From: Streptomyces niger
GTDB lineage: Bacteria; Actinomycetota; Actinomycetes; Streptomycetales; Streptomycetaceae
DNA length: 64,000 bases
Assembly: GCF_000718305.1 (NCBI RefSeq)
Contig: NZ_JOFQ01000001.1
Location: 372,001 to 436,000, forward strand
Reading direction: 5' to 3'
Made by a program: the position numbers and the translations under genes. Shown here one piece after another: positions 27,708 to 36,533 of the stretch (position 1 is the first letter of the stretch; every line of letters begins with the position of its first letter). The notes under the pieces are model-generated. The model saw nothing but the letters and a program-made list of their open reading frames with translations, had not been told where the DNA came from and made no database searches.

Positions 27708-28730
27708 ATGGCGGGCTGGAAACCTCGGATGCGCGCGGCCTTCGTGCCGGAGCCCGGGCGGGTCGAGGTGGGCGAATTCCCCACTCCGGCCGCCGGTGCG
27801 GGCGAGGTACTGGTGGAGCTGGCGCACGCCTCGGTGTGCGGGTCGGACATCCGTAAGGTCTTCGACGGTTTCCACGATCCGGAGTGGCTCGGCACGCCCG
27901 GCTGGCCCGGCCATGAGGGCGTCGGCGTCGTGCTGGACAGCCACACCCCCGCCTTCCCGCCGGGTACCGGGGTGCTGACGGTCCCGCCGGGGCGGTCGGG
28001 CCGCTGCTTCGCCGAGTACGTAGCGATCGATGCCGCTCACGTCGTGCCGCTGCCCGCGGATGTTCCCGCCCAACGACTTTTGCCGGCGCAGCAGTTGGGT
28101 ACGACGGTCTTCGCCCTCAAACGCTTCCTGCGGCACCCCGGGACGCGCGGCGCCGGGTGCGCCGCGGTGATCGGTGCCGGTTCTTCGGGGTTGTTCTTCG
28201 TCCAGCAGTTGCTGCGGCGCGGCTTCACGACCGTCGTCGCATGCGACCTCAACGCCGACCGGTTGCGCGAGGCAGCGCGGCTCGGTGCCACGCACACCGT
28301 GCTCGGCCCGGCCGGCTCCTCGCCGTTCGTGGCGCAGGTGCTCGATGCCACCGACGGGCGTGGAGCGGATCTCGTCGTCGAGGCGGCCGGTGGCGACGAC
28401 TGCCGGCAGGCCGCCGTCGAGGCCGCCCGTGATGCGGGCACGCTGGGCCTCTTCGGCTATCCGCAACGCCCGGGTGACGCACCGTTCCCGGTCGACCGGG
28501 CCTTCCGCAAGCGCCTCACCATGGAGTGGGTCAACGGTGCGCAGAGCGAACCCGGACTGACCTCGTTCCGTACGGCGCTCGATCTCATCGCGCGGGGCGA
28601 GATCGAGGTGGACCACTGCCTGCGCACGGCGTACCCCCTCGAAGACGCGCCGGCCGCCTTCGCCGCCGCGCGGGCACAGGGACACGGCGCGGCCAAGGTG
28701 AACGTGGTGCTCCCGGCAGGTGCGGCATGA
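27708..28730 (+). CDS. Medium-chain dehydrogenase/reductase (zinc type, no structural zinc lobe)
   Basis: 340 residues from ATG 27708 (GAGG upstream; ATG 27729 is also possible). GroES-like domain with probable catalytic ligands Cys44 (SVCGSDIRK) and His69/Glu70 (WPGHEGVGVV). The usual four-cysteine structural zinc loop is absent (PPGRSGRCFAEYVAI). The Rossmann region is AAVIGAGSSGLFFVQ with an acidic ACDLN end, favouring NAD+. It resembles sorbitol/threonine-dehydrogenase-like proteins. Monocistronic. Substrate unknown, possibly a polyol or amino alcohol. Confidence 0.85.
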   Translation: MAGWKPRMRAAFVPEPGRVEVGEFPTPAAGAGEVLVELAHASVCGSDIRKVFDGFHDPEWLGTPGWPGHEGVGVVLDSHTPAFPPGTGVLTVPPGRSGRCFAEYVAIDAAHVVPLPADVPAQRLLPAQQLGTTVFALKRFLRHPGTRGAGCAAVIGAGSSGLFFVQQLLRRGFTTVVACDLNADRLREAARLGATHTVLGPAGSSPFVAQVLDATDGRGADLVVEAAGGDDCRQAAVEAARDAGTLGLFGYPQRPGDAPFPVDRAFRKRLTMEWVNGAQSEPGLTSFRTALDLIARGEIEVDHCLRTAYPLEDAPAAFAAARAQGHGAAKVNVVLPAGAA

Positions 28731-28824
28731 CATCGAGCGGTGGGCGGTGACGTCGACACCTCGGTGCGGCAGCGTGCCGAGTACTCCACCGACGCCTCCG
28801 ACCACCGTGTCGTGCGTGTCATCG

Positions 28825-29376
28825 TCACCCCGCGAGCCACTCCTGCACCGTGGTGACGTGTGCCTGCCTCGGGAGGAGTTTCTCGGTGAGGAAGCGGTGC
28901 ATCTCGGGGTCGAGGTCCAGGCACGCGTCCGTCAGGACCGTGAGGGCGAAGTCCAGGTCGGCGGCCTGGCACCAGGTGGAGAGCACGACGCCGCTGGTGG
29001 AGATGCCGGTGAGGACGAGGCTGTCGATGTCGCGGGACCTGAGGACCAGGTCGAGGTCACTGCCCGAGAAGGCGCTCGTCCGCCGCTTGGTGATGACGAT
29101 GTCGCCCCGGCGCGGCCCGACTTCGGGGTGGATCTCCGTGCCCGGGTCGTCCTCGGTGAAGAGGCCGGCCCGCGCGGCGGCACTGACCGCCTTGTTGCGG
29201 CTGCTGACCTCCGGCCGGTCCGTGCGCAGGGCGATGACGACGTAGATCACGGGAATGCCGGCGGCACGAGCGCCGTCGATCGCGCGCCGCAGTCGCGCCA
29301 GGTATCCGGATCCGTTGCCCGCCAGGTCCACGATGGCCTGCTGGACGTCCATCACGAGGAGCGCGGTGTTCGCCAT
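28825..29376 (-). CDS. Isochorismatase-family hydrolase-like protein
   Basis: 183 residues from ATG 29376 (GAAGGGA upstream). Rossmann-like isochorismatase fold with the Asp in LLVMDVQQAIVD and the Lys in VITKRRTSAFSGSDLDLVL. At the position of the catalytic Cys the sequence reads TGISTSGVVLST, without cysteine, so it belongs to the subgroup lacking the nucleophile (as isochorismatase itself does) rather than to active nicotinamidase-like cysteine hydrolases. Monocistronic and divergent from the HEAT-repeat gene. Substrate unknown. Confidence 0.85.
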   Translation of the reverse strand: MANTALLVMDVQQAIVDLAGNGSGYLARLRRAIDGARAAGIPVIYVVIALRTDRPEVSSRNKAVSAAARAGLFTEDDPGTEIHPEVGPRRGDIVITKRRTSAFSGSDLDLVLRSRDIDSLVLTGISTSGVVLSTWCQAADLDFALTVLTDACLDLDPEMHRFLTEKLLPRQAHVTTVQEWLAG

Positions 29377-29504
29377 GTTCTTCCCTTCTCGGGGCCCGGC
29401 CGGACGGTGCTCCGCCGCTGATCGGGCAGGGAGATACTCGCGTGCCCTGCGCCTACCCCGCGCTCTACGATCAACGGGTACGGCCGGCGGGAACGGGGGC
29501 GGGA

Positions 29505-30962
29505 ATGGCCGAGGACGAGGTGCGGCGTGGCGCGACGGCAGCGGCGCGACTGGCCGAGGGGGAGCCGCTGCAAGAGGTGTTGGACGTCGCCGATCCCGGT
29601 GAGTGGCTCGCACTGGACGCAGGGGTGCGGCAGGTGCGCCGGTGCCGGCCGGACGAGTCGGTGCCGAAATGGGAGTGGAAACTGGAGTGGGATGCTCCGC
29701 TGCCCAGGGATCTCATGCGGGCCGGCGAGTCCGGGCTCGCCGTCGCGCTCTGCCACCGGAACGGGTGGATCCGTGAGGCGGCGGTGCGTCGGGCGGCGCA
29801 GCACCCCGGGCTGCTGCCGCTGGTCGTGATCCGGTGCGCCGACTGGGTCGCACCGCTGCGCCGGTACGCCCGGCAACTGCTGCGCGACACGCTGGACGTT
29901 AACAACGCCGCCGACCTCGCGCCCCTGCTGCTGCGCGTCGGCCGCCGGGACCGCGGCGCCTTCGGTGTCCAACTGCTCGAAGAGGTCCTGCAGGGTGCCC
30001 CTCAGGGCCGGCTCGCCGCACTCTTCGCCGCGCCCGATCGCGGCGTACGGCGGTTCGCCTACCGGCTGGCCGTGGCGGAAGGCCGCCTCGGCCCCGTCGA
30101 CCTGGCGCGCACCGCCGCCCGGGACGAGGACAACGTCGTTCAGGACCTGTGTGCCAACGCGACGCTCACCGCACTCGCCGCCACGGCGGACGTGGACCGG
30201 AACACGTACGACGACGTGCTCACGCCGCTGCTGGCCGCGCGGAACCCGCGTACCCGCTCGACGGGGGTCACCGCTCTGCGACGGGCGGGGCGTCCGCAGG
30301 AGGCGGAGCGCTTCCTCAACGACCGGTCCGCCGTGGTACGCGCCTGCGCCCGGTACGTCGTGCGGCAGTACGGCGGCGATCCGACGACCTGGTACCGCAC
30401 ACGGTGCACGGGGGCCGACGACGCCGCGCTGCTGCCCGGCACGGTGATCGGGCTGGCCGAGTGCGGGGACCGCGCGGACGCCGGCCTGTTGCGGTCGCTG
30501 CTCGCCCACCCGGACGGCGCGGTGCGGGCGCAGGCCGTGGCCGGACTGCGGGCGGTGGACCGCAGTCCGGCCACCACGACGCTGCTGCCGCTGCTCGACG
30601 ACCCGGTGCCCGCCGTCGTCCGCGAGGTGACCGTCGCGCTGTTGCCATCGGCTGCGGAGCTGCCCGCCGACCTGCTGCTGGACCGTACCGGTCCGGAGCG
30701 GCCGCGCCACCTACGGAGCGCCGCCTTCCGTCTGCTCGATGCGCACGGTGGTGTCATGGCGCTCCGTGCCGCCGTCGGACTTCTGGCAGACCCGGACGTG
30801 AAGCTGCGTGTCCGGGCCGAGCACGCCGTCCGGCGCTGGCGCCCGGCCGCGGACGAGCGGCGCGGGGACCCGGAGGTGGGGCGGCTGCTCGACCGTGGTC
30901 GGCACCTCTTCAGCGACCGTGCGCTACGGCAGCTCGCGTGGGAGGCGGGCCTGGACGGCTGA
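29505..30962 (+). CDS. HEAT-repeat-like helical protein
   Basis: 485 residues from ATG 29505 (GGGGGCGGGA upstream). Alpha-helical throughout, with repeated units of about 30-35 residues such as LLRSLLAHPDGAVRAQAVAGLRAV and LLPLLDDPVPAVVREVTVALL, typical of HEAT/PBS-lyase-like solenoids. No catalytic motif, signal peptide or membrane segment. Such solenoids bind proteins or nucleic acids; the partner is not visible. It ends 2 bp from the convergent debranching-enzyme gene, without a terminator between them. Confidence 0.75.
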   Translation: MAEDEVRRGATAAARLAEGEPLQEVLDVADPGEWLALDAGVRQVRRCRPDESVPKWEWKLEWDAPLPRDLMRAGESGLAVALCHRNGWIREAAVRRAAQHPGLLPLVVIRCADWVAPLRRYARQLLRDTLDVNNAADLAPLLLRVGRRDRGAFGVQLLEEVLQGAPQGRLAALFAAPDRGVRRFAYRLAVAEGRLGPVDLARTAARDEDNVVQDLCANATLTALAATADVDRNTYDDVLTPLLAARNPRTRSTGVTALRRAGRPQEAERFLNDRSAVVRACARYVVRQYGGDPTTWYRTRCTGADDAALLPGTVIGLAECGDRADAGLLRSLLAHPDGAVRAQAVAGLRAVDRSPATTTLLPLLDDPVPAVVREVTVALLPSAAELPADLLLDRTGPERPRHLRSAAFRLLDAHGGVMALRAAVGLLADPDVKLRVRAEHAVRRWRPAADERRGDPEVGRLLDRGRHLFSDRALRQLAWEAGLDG

Positions 30963-30964
30963 GG

Positions 30965-32980
30965 TCAGCCGTCCGGGGCCGCTTCCGGCCCGGCGTTGCG
31001 TACCGCGGTGCGCAACGCCAGCGGGGTGGCCGCCGCCCAGGCCTGCGGGGAGCAGGAGTGCGGGTAGGGGACCGGCGCCGGGTGGCGGTCGCGGTCGTAG
31101 CCGGCGAGGACTTCGGGGAGCCGGTGGCCGTGCAGAGCGGCGGCCTCGATCAGGCCGTCTGCGATCGTGTGGACCTCCTTGTGCAGCCCGTAGCGGGCCA
31201 GGCCGAGGGCGATGACCGCGTTGTCGTGCGGCCAGATGCTGCCGCGGTGGTAGGAGAGCGGGTGGTACGGCGGCTGGCCCGCGGCCAGCGTGCGGACGCC
31301 CCAGCCGGAGAAGAAGTCCGGCTCCAGCAGTCGCCGGCCCACCGTCTCCCCCGCTTCCTGGTCCAGGATGCCGGACCACAGGAGATGGCCCGCGTCGGAG
31401 GCCAGGACGTCGGCTCGGCGGCCGGTAGCGTCCAGCGCGAGCACGGGGAAGGACCGGTCGGCCATCCAGAAGTCGGCCGCGAACCGCCGGCGCAGGGCCT
31501 CGGCCGCGGTTCCCAGACGGGCTGCGTAGGGCTCGTCGCCCCACAGGTCGCGGGCGAGGCGGGCGGTGCGGCGCAGCGCGTCGTAGGCGTATCCCTGCAC
31601 CTCGGCGACCAGCACGGCCCCCGCCGGGCGGGTGCCGTCCGTGGCGCAGACGGCGCCGGGCGAGTCCTTCCAGTTCTGGTTGGCGAGGCCGCCCTCGTGG
31701 GCCCGGTAGGCGAGGTAGCCGTCGGTGTCGAGGCCGCCGTGCCGGAACATCCACTCCACGGCCGCGCGAGCGGGCCCCTCCAGCCTGCGGGCGAGCTCCG
31801 TCCCGGCGGCGCCGGCCGCCTCGGCGTACGCGTCGAGCAGCACCAGGTACAGCGGGGTCGCGTCCACCGAACCGTAGTAGCGCCCGTACGGGACCTGGTC
31901 GAAGAAGGCCAGTTCGCCGTGGCGGATCTCGTGCACGATCTTGCCGGGTTGCGCGAGCCGTGCCGGGTCGGCCGCCGTCGCCTGCGCCGCGGTGAGCGCG
32001 AGCAGCGTGGCCTCGGCGAGCTCGGGCCGGTACGGCAGGGCGAAGAAGGAGGTGAGCAGGGAGTCCCGGCCGAAGAGGGTGAGGAACCAGGGCACGCCGG
32101 CGCCGGGCACGCGCAGTGCCTCACCGTCCGGCCCCGGTACGGTCACCCGCAGGCCCGCCAGATCGACGAGGCCCTGCTCGCAGGCGCGGTCCAGCTCGGA
32201 CCGGTGTGCCCCGTGCGGCCCCATGGTGAGGGGTGCGAGGGGCGCGGTGCCGGCGAAGTCGGCGACCTCGGCGGCCAGCCGGTGTGCCACCGCCGCCGGG
32301 TCCGCGTCGCCGGTGCGGTCAGCGTCCGGCTGCGGAGCGCCGTGCGGGTGTGCCGTCACCCGCAGCCGCAGCTCGGCGGCGCCGTGCGGGGGCAGTTCCA
32401 GGCGCCAGTGCAACACTCGGGCCCGGCCGTCGTGCGGTTCCTTGCCAACCGTGTCGGGCCGGGGCTGGGCGGTGACCGTCGTACGCGAGTGCCACGGGCC
32501 GCGCCGGTAGCCGAACTCGACGCCGTCCGCGCGTGTTTCGCGGGTGCGGACGGTGTGCGGCTTGGCGTAGGAGCGGTGGTCCGCACGCAGCTCGAACTGG
32601 TCGGCGAAGTCGGCGTCCGCGGTGATCTCCAGGGTCGCCGTGGTGGCCTCGCCACGGTTGCTGGTGAGGCGAATGCGCTCGATCAACGTGCCGGAGAATA
32701 CGGCCTGTTCGCGGAACACGGTGTAGGCGGGCGGTTCGTCGCGGGTGCCGTGCGGGGTGAGTACGGAGGTGAGCGGCTGCGTCGCACCGCCCGCCGTGGT
32801 CGGGACCAGGAGGGCGGGGGCCGCGCCGTCGACCGTGAGCTGCCAGCGGCTCAGGTGGCGGGCGTCGCGCAGGAAGAGGCCGTCGGGTGCGGTGCCCCGT
32901 ACGCCGGTGACGTCACCGGCCGGGCCGAGGACGGCGAAGGTGCCGTCGTGGACGAGGACCCGCTGGTCCGTCGAGGTCAT
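30965..32980 (-). CDS. Amylo-alpha-1,6-glucosidase-like (glycogen debranching type) enzyme
   Basis: 671 residues from ATG 32980, overlapping the next upstream gene by ATGA. The N-terminal GDE-N-type beta-sandwich (about 10-210; DGLFLRDARHLSRWQL) is followed by an (alpha/alpha)6 barrel with VPWFLTLFGRDSLLTSFFALPYRPELA, WFRHGGLDTDGYLAY-like segments and SYHRGSIWPHDNAVIALGLARYG, which carries the presumed acidic residues. Members act on alpha-glucosidic or related linkages; several in this family have other sugar specificities. There is no signal peptide, so it works inside the cell on imported oligosaccharides. It is the last gene of a leftward set with a GH63/MGH1-like hydrolase, an isomerase and a dehydrogenase. 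Confidence 0.88.
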   Translation of the reverse strand: MTSTDQRVLVHDGTFAVLGPAGDVTGVRGTAPDGLFLRDARHLSRWQLTVDGAAPALLVPTTAGGATQPLTSVLTPHGTRDEPPAYTVFREQAVFSGTLIERIRLTSNRGEATTATLEITADADFADQFELRADHRSYAKPHTVRTRETRADGVEFGYRRGPWHSRTTVTAQPRPDTVGKEPHDGRARVLHWRLELPPHGAAELRLRVTAHPHGAPQPDADRTGDADPAAVAHRLAAEVADFAGTAPLAPLTMGPHGAHRSELDRACEQGLVDLAGLRVTVPGPDGEALRVPGAGVPWFLTLFGRDSLLTSFFALPYRPELAEATLLALTAAQATAADPARLAQPGKIVHEIRHGELAFFDQVPYGRYYGSVDATPLYLVLLDAYAEAAGAAGTELARRLEGPARAAVEWMFRHGGLDTDGYLAYRAHEGGLANQNWKDSPGAVCATDGTRPAGAVLVAEVQGYAYDALRRTARLARDLWGDEPYAARLGTAAEALRRRFAADFWMADRSFPVLALDATGRRADVLASDAGHLLWSGILDQEAGETVGRRLLEPDFFSGWGVRTLAAGQPPYHPLSYHRGSIWPHDNAVIALGLARYGLHKEVHTIADGLIEAAALHGHRLPEVLAGYDRDRHPAPVPYPHSCSPQAWAAATPLALRTAVRNAGPEAAPDG

Positions 32981-34422
32981 CGCTCCCCCTCTCCGTGGCG
33001 GACGGTTCCGGCACGGTGGTCGTCGTCGCCCGGGCCGGGAGCGGCCAGCAGGTCCAGGGCCAGGGCCGCGGTCCAGCTGAAGTCGCGGGTGCCGCGCCCC
33101 TCCGCCGTGTACGGATCGACGTACTCCGCGAAGCCGGAAGCGGCCGCTGCGTCCAGGATCGCGGTACGCAGCGCGTCGGCGGCGGCGCGCTCTCCGTGCC
33201 GGCGCAGGGCGCGCTCCATCAGCCAGTTGACGTTGGACCAGGCGGGCCCGCGCCAGTAGCGGTGCCGGTCGAACGCGGGGCCGCGCAGGTCGTAGCTGGG
33301 CAGCAGCCGGACCGTGGTGCCGAGGCCGAAGTGCGTGCCGCGGACGGTGTCCAGCAGCGTCCGTACCACCGCGCGCGGCAGGTCGGGGACGAGGAGCGGG
33401 AGGAGTCCGGCCGCGCTGCGCTCGGGCAGCGGTTCTCCGGCGATCAGGTCCCGGCAGAGGAACTGGCCGGCGTCCTGGTCCCACAGCCGCTCCAGCAAGG
33501 CCGAGGTGAGCGCGCGTGCGCGGTGCCGGTGCGGGGCGGGGTCGGTGCCGAGCGCGGTGGCGATCTCGGCGAGGGCGTGTTCGGAGGCGATGAGCAGGGC
33601 GTTGACGCCCGGGTCCTCGACTGCGAAGGCGGGGCCGGGCGTCCGGAGGGGCGTGGTGCCGTCCCGGTAGCCCCGGTCGCGGTAGTCCGTGGCGAGCCGT
33701 ACGTAGCGCCCGTAGTCGAGGTCGGTGGGGCGATCGGCGGCGGCACCGTGGTCGAGGTCCGCGCGGCGGAACGCGCCGGGCGGGGCGGGCTCGACGCGTG
33801 CCAACGGCCGGTCCCAGCAGGGGCTGTTGTCCATGCCCGGCTCCCACGGGTGCACGATCGCCGCGAGGCCGCCGCCGCCCAGGTCCCGCTGCTCGGTGAG
33901 GTAGCGGTGCCAGGCGACCAGGCGCGGGTACACCCGGGCGAGGAAGCCCCTGCCGCCGGAGAGCGCGGGGTCGGCCCGGTGCACCAGCCAGGCGGCCAGC
34001 GCGTGCACGGGCGGCTGGACGATCCCCGAGGTCTCCAGCCCGCGGGGCGCGCCCGCGGCCGCGCCGGCCGTGCTGGAGCGCCAGAAGTCCGGGCTGGGGA
34101 AGTAGGCGTCCAGCGGCACCGCGGGGTTGAAGACGATGTGCGGTACGCGCCCGTCGCCCCACTGCGCGCCGAGCAGCGTCTCCAGCTCCCGTTGCGCGCG
34201 CAGCGGCGAGAGGTGGCGCAGGCCGATGGCGATGAAGGCCGAGTCCCAGCTCCACTGGTGCGGGTAGAGGCCGTGTGAGGGGACGGTGGCGGCGCCCGTC
34301 CAGTTGCGCAGGAGGACGCGGCGGGCTGCGCGGCGCAGGGTGTGCCGGTCCGCCGGTAGTGCCGGCGCGCTCGCCGGTGTGCGGAGCGGTGCCGGGGTCG
34401 CGGTCGGTGGCGGCGGAGTCAT
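32977..34422 (-). CDS. GH63/MGH1-like glycoside hydrolase
   Basis: 481 residues from ATG 34422 (ATGA overlap with the isomerase gene). An (alpha/alpha)6-barrel protein: GLYPHQWSWDSAFIAIGLRHLSP, LETSGIVQPPVHALAAWLVHR, EPGMDNSPCWDRPL, HRYWRGPAWSNVNWLM and RDFSWTAALALDLL are the conserved blocks of mannosylglycerate-hydrolase-like and GH63-type enzymes. The WDS and EPGMDNS acidic residues are likely catalytic. No signal peptide. Translationally coupled to the debranching-type enzyme, so both act on the same intracellular oligosaccharide. Linkage specificity is undetermined. Confidence 0.85.
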   Translation of the reverse strand: MTPPPPTATPAPLRTPASAPALPADRHTLRRAARRVLLRNWTGAATVPSHGLYPHQWSWDSAFIAIGLRHLSPLRAQRELETLLGAQWGDGRVPHIVFNPAVPLDAYFPSPDFWRSSTAGAAAGAPRGLETSGIVQPPVHALAAWLVHRADPALSGGRGFLARVYPRLVAWHRYLTEQRDLGGGGLAAIVHPWEPGMDNSPCWDRPLARVEPAPPGAFRRADLDHGAAADRPTDLDYGRYVRLATDYRDRGYRDGTTPLRTPGPAFAVEDPGVNALLIASEHALAEIATALGTDPAPHRHRARALTSALLERLWDQDAGQFLCRDLIAGEPLPERSAAGLLPLLVPDLPRAVVRTLLDTVRGTHFGLGTTVRLLPSYDLRGPAFDRHRYWRGPAWSNVNWLMERALRRHGERAAADALRTAILDAAAASGFAEYVDPYTAEGRGTRDFSWTAALALDLLAAPGPGDDDHRAGTVRHGEGER

Positions 34423-35219
34423 CCGGCGGCCCTCGCCAGGAAGGGCGGGATCGACCGTACGGCCCGTACCGGGTCGCCGGTCAGCCGGCATTCCACGGCC
34501 AGGTGGCCTTGGTACCCGGCGGCGTCCAGCGCGCCCAGCCAGGCGGCCCAGTCCAGGTGCCCGGCACCGGGTTGGCAGCGGTTGGAGTCGCTGACCTGGG
34601 CGTGGCCGATGAAGGGCGCAGCGGCCAGGATCGCGCCCGCGGGGTCGGCCTCCTCGATGTTCATGTGGTAGCTGTCGATGCCGATGCGGACCGAGTCCAG
34701 TCCCACCTCGCGGATCAGGTCGGCGGCCTGCTCCAGCCGGTTGACCATGTGGTCCTCGTAGCGGTTGAGCGGTTCGAGGAAGAGGGTGACGCCTTCGGCG
34801 CGGGCGTGCTCGCCGAGCTCGGTGAGTCCGGCGAGCAGGACGTCGCGGTCGGCGCGCTCGTCGCGGGGCGGCTCGAAGGGCGGCAGGCGGCGCGAGAACA
34901 TGCCGTACGAGGCCGGGGTCTGCGCGCCGGCACCGCCCAGTTCGGCGATGACCGACAGCTGGGACTTCATCTGTGCCACGGCGTCGCGCCGCCGGTCGTC
35001 GTCGAAGTCGCCGAGGAAGTGCAGCATGTCGACGCAGACGGTGGGCATGACGACGCCGTCGGCGGCGGCCCTGCGCAGTTCCGGGAGCCGGTCGCGGAAG
35101 TGGAAGTCTCCCTTGCCGCGCAGTTCGATGGCGTCGTAACCGGCTTCCCGGGCGAACTCCCACTTCCGCTGGAGGGTGTCTCCCGGCAGGAGTTGTTCCT
35201 GGCAGGCGGTCTTGAACAT
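34419..35219 (-). CDS. Sugar phosphate isomerase/epimerase-like TIM barrel
   Basis: 266 residues from ATG 35219 (an upstream in-frame start at 35273 is less likely). AP-endonuclease-2/xylose-isomerase-like TIM barrel with metal ligands expected in FLEPLNRYEDHMV (Glu), GIDSYHMNI (Asp/His), IGHAQVSDSN (His) and AVECRL (Glu). It probably interconverts keto- and aldo-sugars or epimerises at C3. It is translationally coupled to the GH63-like gene, and a 28-bp tandem repeat fills the gap to the upstream dehydrogenase. No phosphate-binding loop is evident, so free sugars are possible substrates. Confidence 0.85.
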   Translation of the reverse strand: MFKTACQEQLLPGDTLQRKWEFAREAGYDAIELRGKGDFHFRDRLPELRRAAADGVVMPTVCVDMLHFLGDFDDDRRRDAVAQMKSQLSVIAELGGAGAQTPASYGMFSRRLPPFEPPRDERADRDVLLAGLTELGEHARAEGVTLFLEPLNRYEDHMVNRLEQAADLIREVGLDSVRIGIDSYHMNIEEADPAGAILAAAPFIGHAQVSDSNRCQPGAGHLDWAAWLGALDAAGYQGHLAVECRLTGDPVRAVRSIPPFLARAAG

Positions 35220-35282
35220 GCTTCGGGCCTTTTCTACGTGTTGGAGCGTGGCGTACGGACCTGCGTTGGCCATCCGTGCCGA

Positions 35283-35356
35283 GCCGGGCGGTGGGTGCGG
35301 TGTACCGGAAGCCGGGCGGTGGGTGCGGTGTACCGGAAGCCGGGCGGTGGGTGCGG
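35283..35356. repeat. 28-bp tandem repeat, 2.6 copies, between two sugar genes
   Basis: Units starting at 35283, 35311 and 35339 (each beginning GCCGGGCGGTGGGTGCGG; the third is truncated and runs toward the dehydrogenase stop). It fills most of the gap between the dehydrogenase and the isomerase of the leftward sugar operon. Confidence 0.9.
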
Positions 35357-35360
35357 CGGC

Positions 35361-36407
35361 TCAGAACTCCAGCACCATCTGCAGCGCCTCGTGCGGGCGC
35401 TCGTCCAGCAGTCGGTAGGCGTCGGCCACGTCCTCCACCGGGATGACGTGGCTGACCAGTGACTTCACGTCCACCTTGGCTTCGGCGACCAGCCGCAGGA
35501 ACGTCTGCTGGAGGCGTTCGACGGTCCAGCGGCCCGCCAGGTGCGGGGGCACGCCGCCGATCTGGGAGCAGATGAGCTGGGCGCGGTTGTGGTGGAACTC
35601 GTCGCCGAGGCGCAGCCCTTCGCCGTCGCCCTGGTAGAAGCCGGCGGCGACCACCCGGCCGTCGACGGCGACGCAGCGCAGCGCCTCGTGCAGTGCGGGG
35701 TAGACGCCGCTGATCTCGATGGCGGCGTCGGCGCCGCGGCCGCCGGTCGCTTCCCTGATCCGCTCGGCGACGGCGTCGGTGCGGGCGTTGAGGGTGCGTT
35801 CGGCGCCGTACTGCCGGGCGGCCTCCAGGCGGATGTCGAGCGCGTCGACGGCGGTGACGCGGGCTCCGCCGAGTTGGGCGAGGCGAGTGGTGAGCAGGCC
35901 GATGACGCCCTGCCCGAAGACGGCCACGTCCTCGCCGAGGTTGATGCCCGCGCCGAGCACGGCGTTGTACGCGATGGCGCCCACCCGGGCGAACGCACCG
36001 GCCAGCGGCTCCAGGCCGGCCGGCAGGGTGTGTCCGACCAGCCGCTCGGCGGGCACGATGCCCTCGCTGCGATGCCCCCAGATGCCCCATACCAGGTCGC
36101 CGACGGCCGGCACGTCCGGCCGGTCGGTCAACTCCGGTGAGACTTCAACCACTTCGCCGACCTCGGAGTAGCCCCAGCCGACGACCGGGTACGAGATGCC
36201 GGCCGCGCCGTCGCGGAAGAGCCGGGCCTCGGCGTCCCAGGTGCGAGTGAGGTAGGGGTTCGTCCCCCGGTAGGCGGTCAGTTCCGTGCCCGCCGATATG
36301 CCGGAATAGCGAGTGCGTACCCGGAGGTGCCCGGCGGGCAGTGGTGCGCTTTCGTGCTCGGCGATTTCGACATCACGGGGGCCGACGAACTGGACAACTC
36401 GCTCCAC
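35361..36407 (-). CDS. Medium-chain dehydrogenase in the sugar operon
   Basis: 348 residues from GTG 36407 (GGAG upstream). MDR fold: LRVRTRYSGISAGTELTAYRG replaces the usual Cys-containing segment, so catalytic zinc is probably absent. The nucleotide-binding region is VAVFGQGVIGLLTTRLAQLGGARVTAVDAL, with Asp at the strand end (NAD+). It resembles dehydrogenases often placed beside Gfo/Idh/MocA and TIM-barrel isomerase genes in sugar catabolism. First gene of the leftward set (dehydrogenase, isomerase, GH63-like, debranching-type), divergent from the importer genes with a shared operator region. Confidence 0.86.
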   Translation of the reverse strand: MERVVQFVGPRDVEIAEHESAPLPAGHLRVRTRYSGISAGTELTAYRGTNPYLTRTWDAEARLFRDGAAGISYPVVGWGYSEVGEVVEVSPELTDRPDVPAVGDLVWGIWGHRSEGIVPAERLVGHTLPAGLEPLAGAFARVGAIAYNAVLGAGINLGEDVAVFGQGVIGLLTTRLAQLGGARVTAVDALDIRLEAARQYGAERTLNARTDAVAERIREATGGRGADAAIEISGVYPALHEALRCVAVDGRVVAAGFYQGDGEGLRLGDEFHHNRAQLICSQIGGVPPHLAGRWTVERLQQTFLRLVAEAKVDVKSLVSHVIPVEDVADAYRLLDERPHEALQMVLEF

Positions 36408-36467
36408 AAGGGACTCCGGAAGGACGTGAGTTCAGTGGTTTCGTCGAAGATACATCAGGGTTACGTC

Positions 36468-36481
36468 TTGTTAATAGACAA
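36468..36481. promoter_or_regulatory. TTGT-N6-ACAA dyad in the divergent sugar region
   Basis: TTGTTAATAGACAA lies in a conspicuously AT-rich patch between the divergent dehydrogenase (start 36407) and solute-binding protein (start 36534). Position and symmetry suit a repressor operator. The ROK protein at 39902 is the natural candidate, but this is inference. Confidence 0.45.
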
Positions 36482-36533
36482 AATTGGTGCTGGGATGCAG
36501 GGCAAATAAACGGAAGTGCTGTGAGGACGTGGC

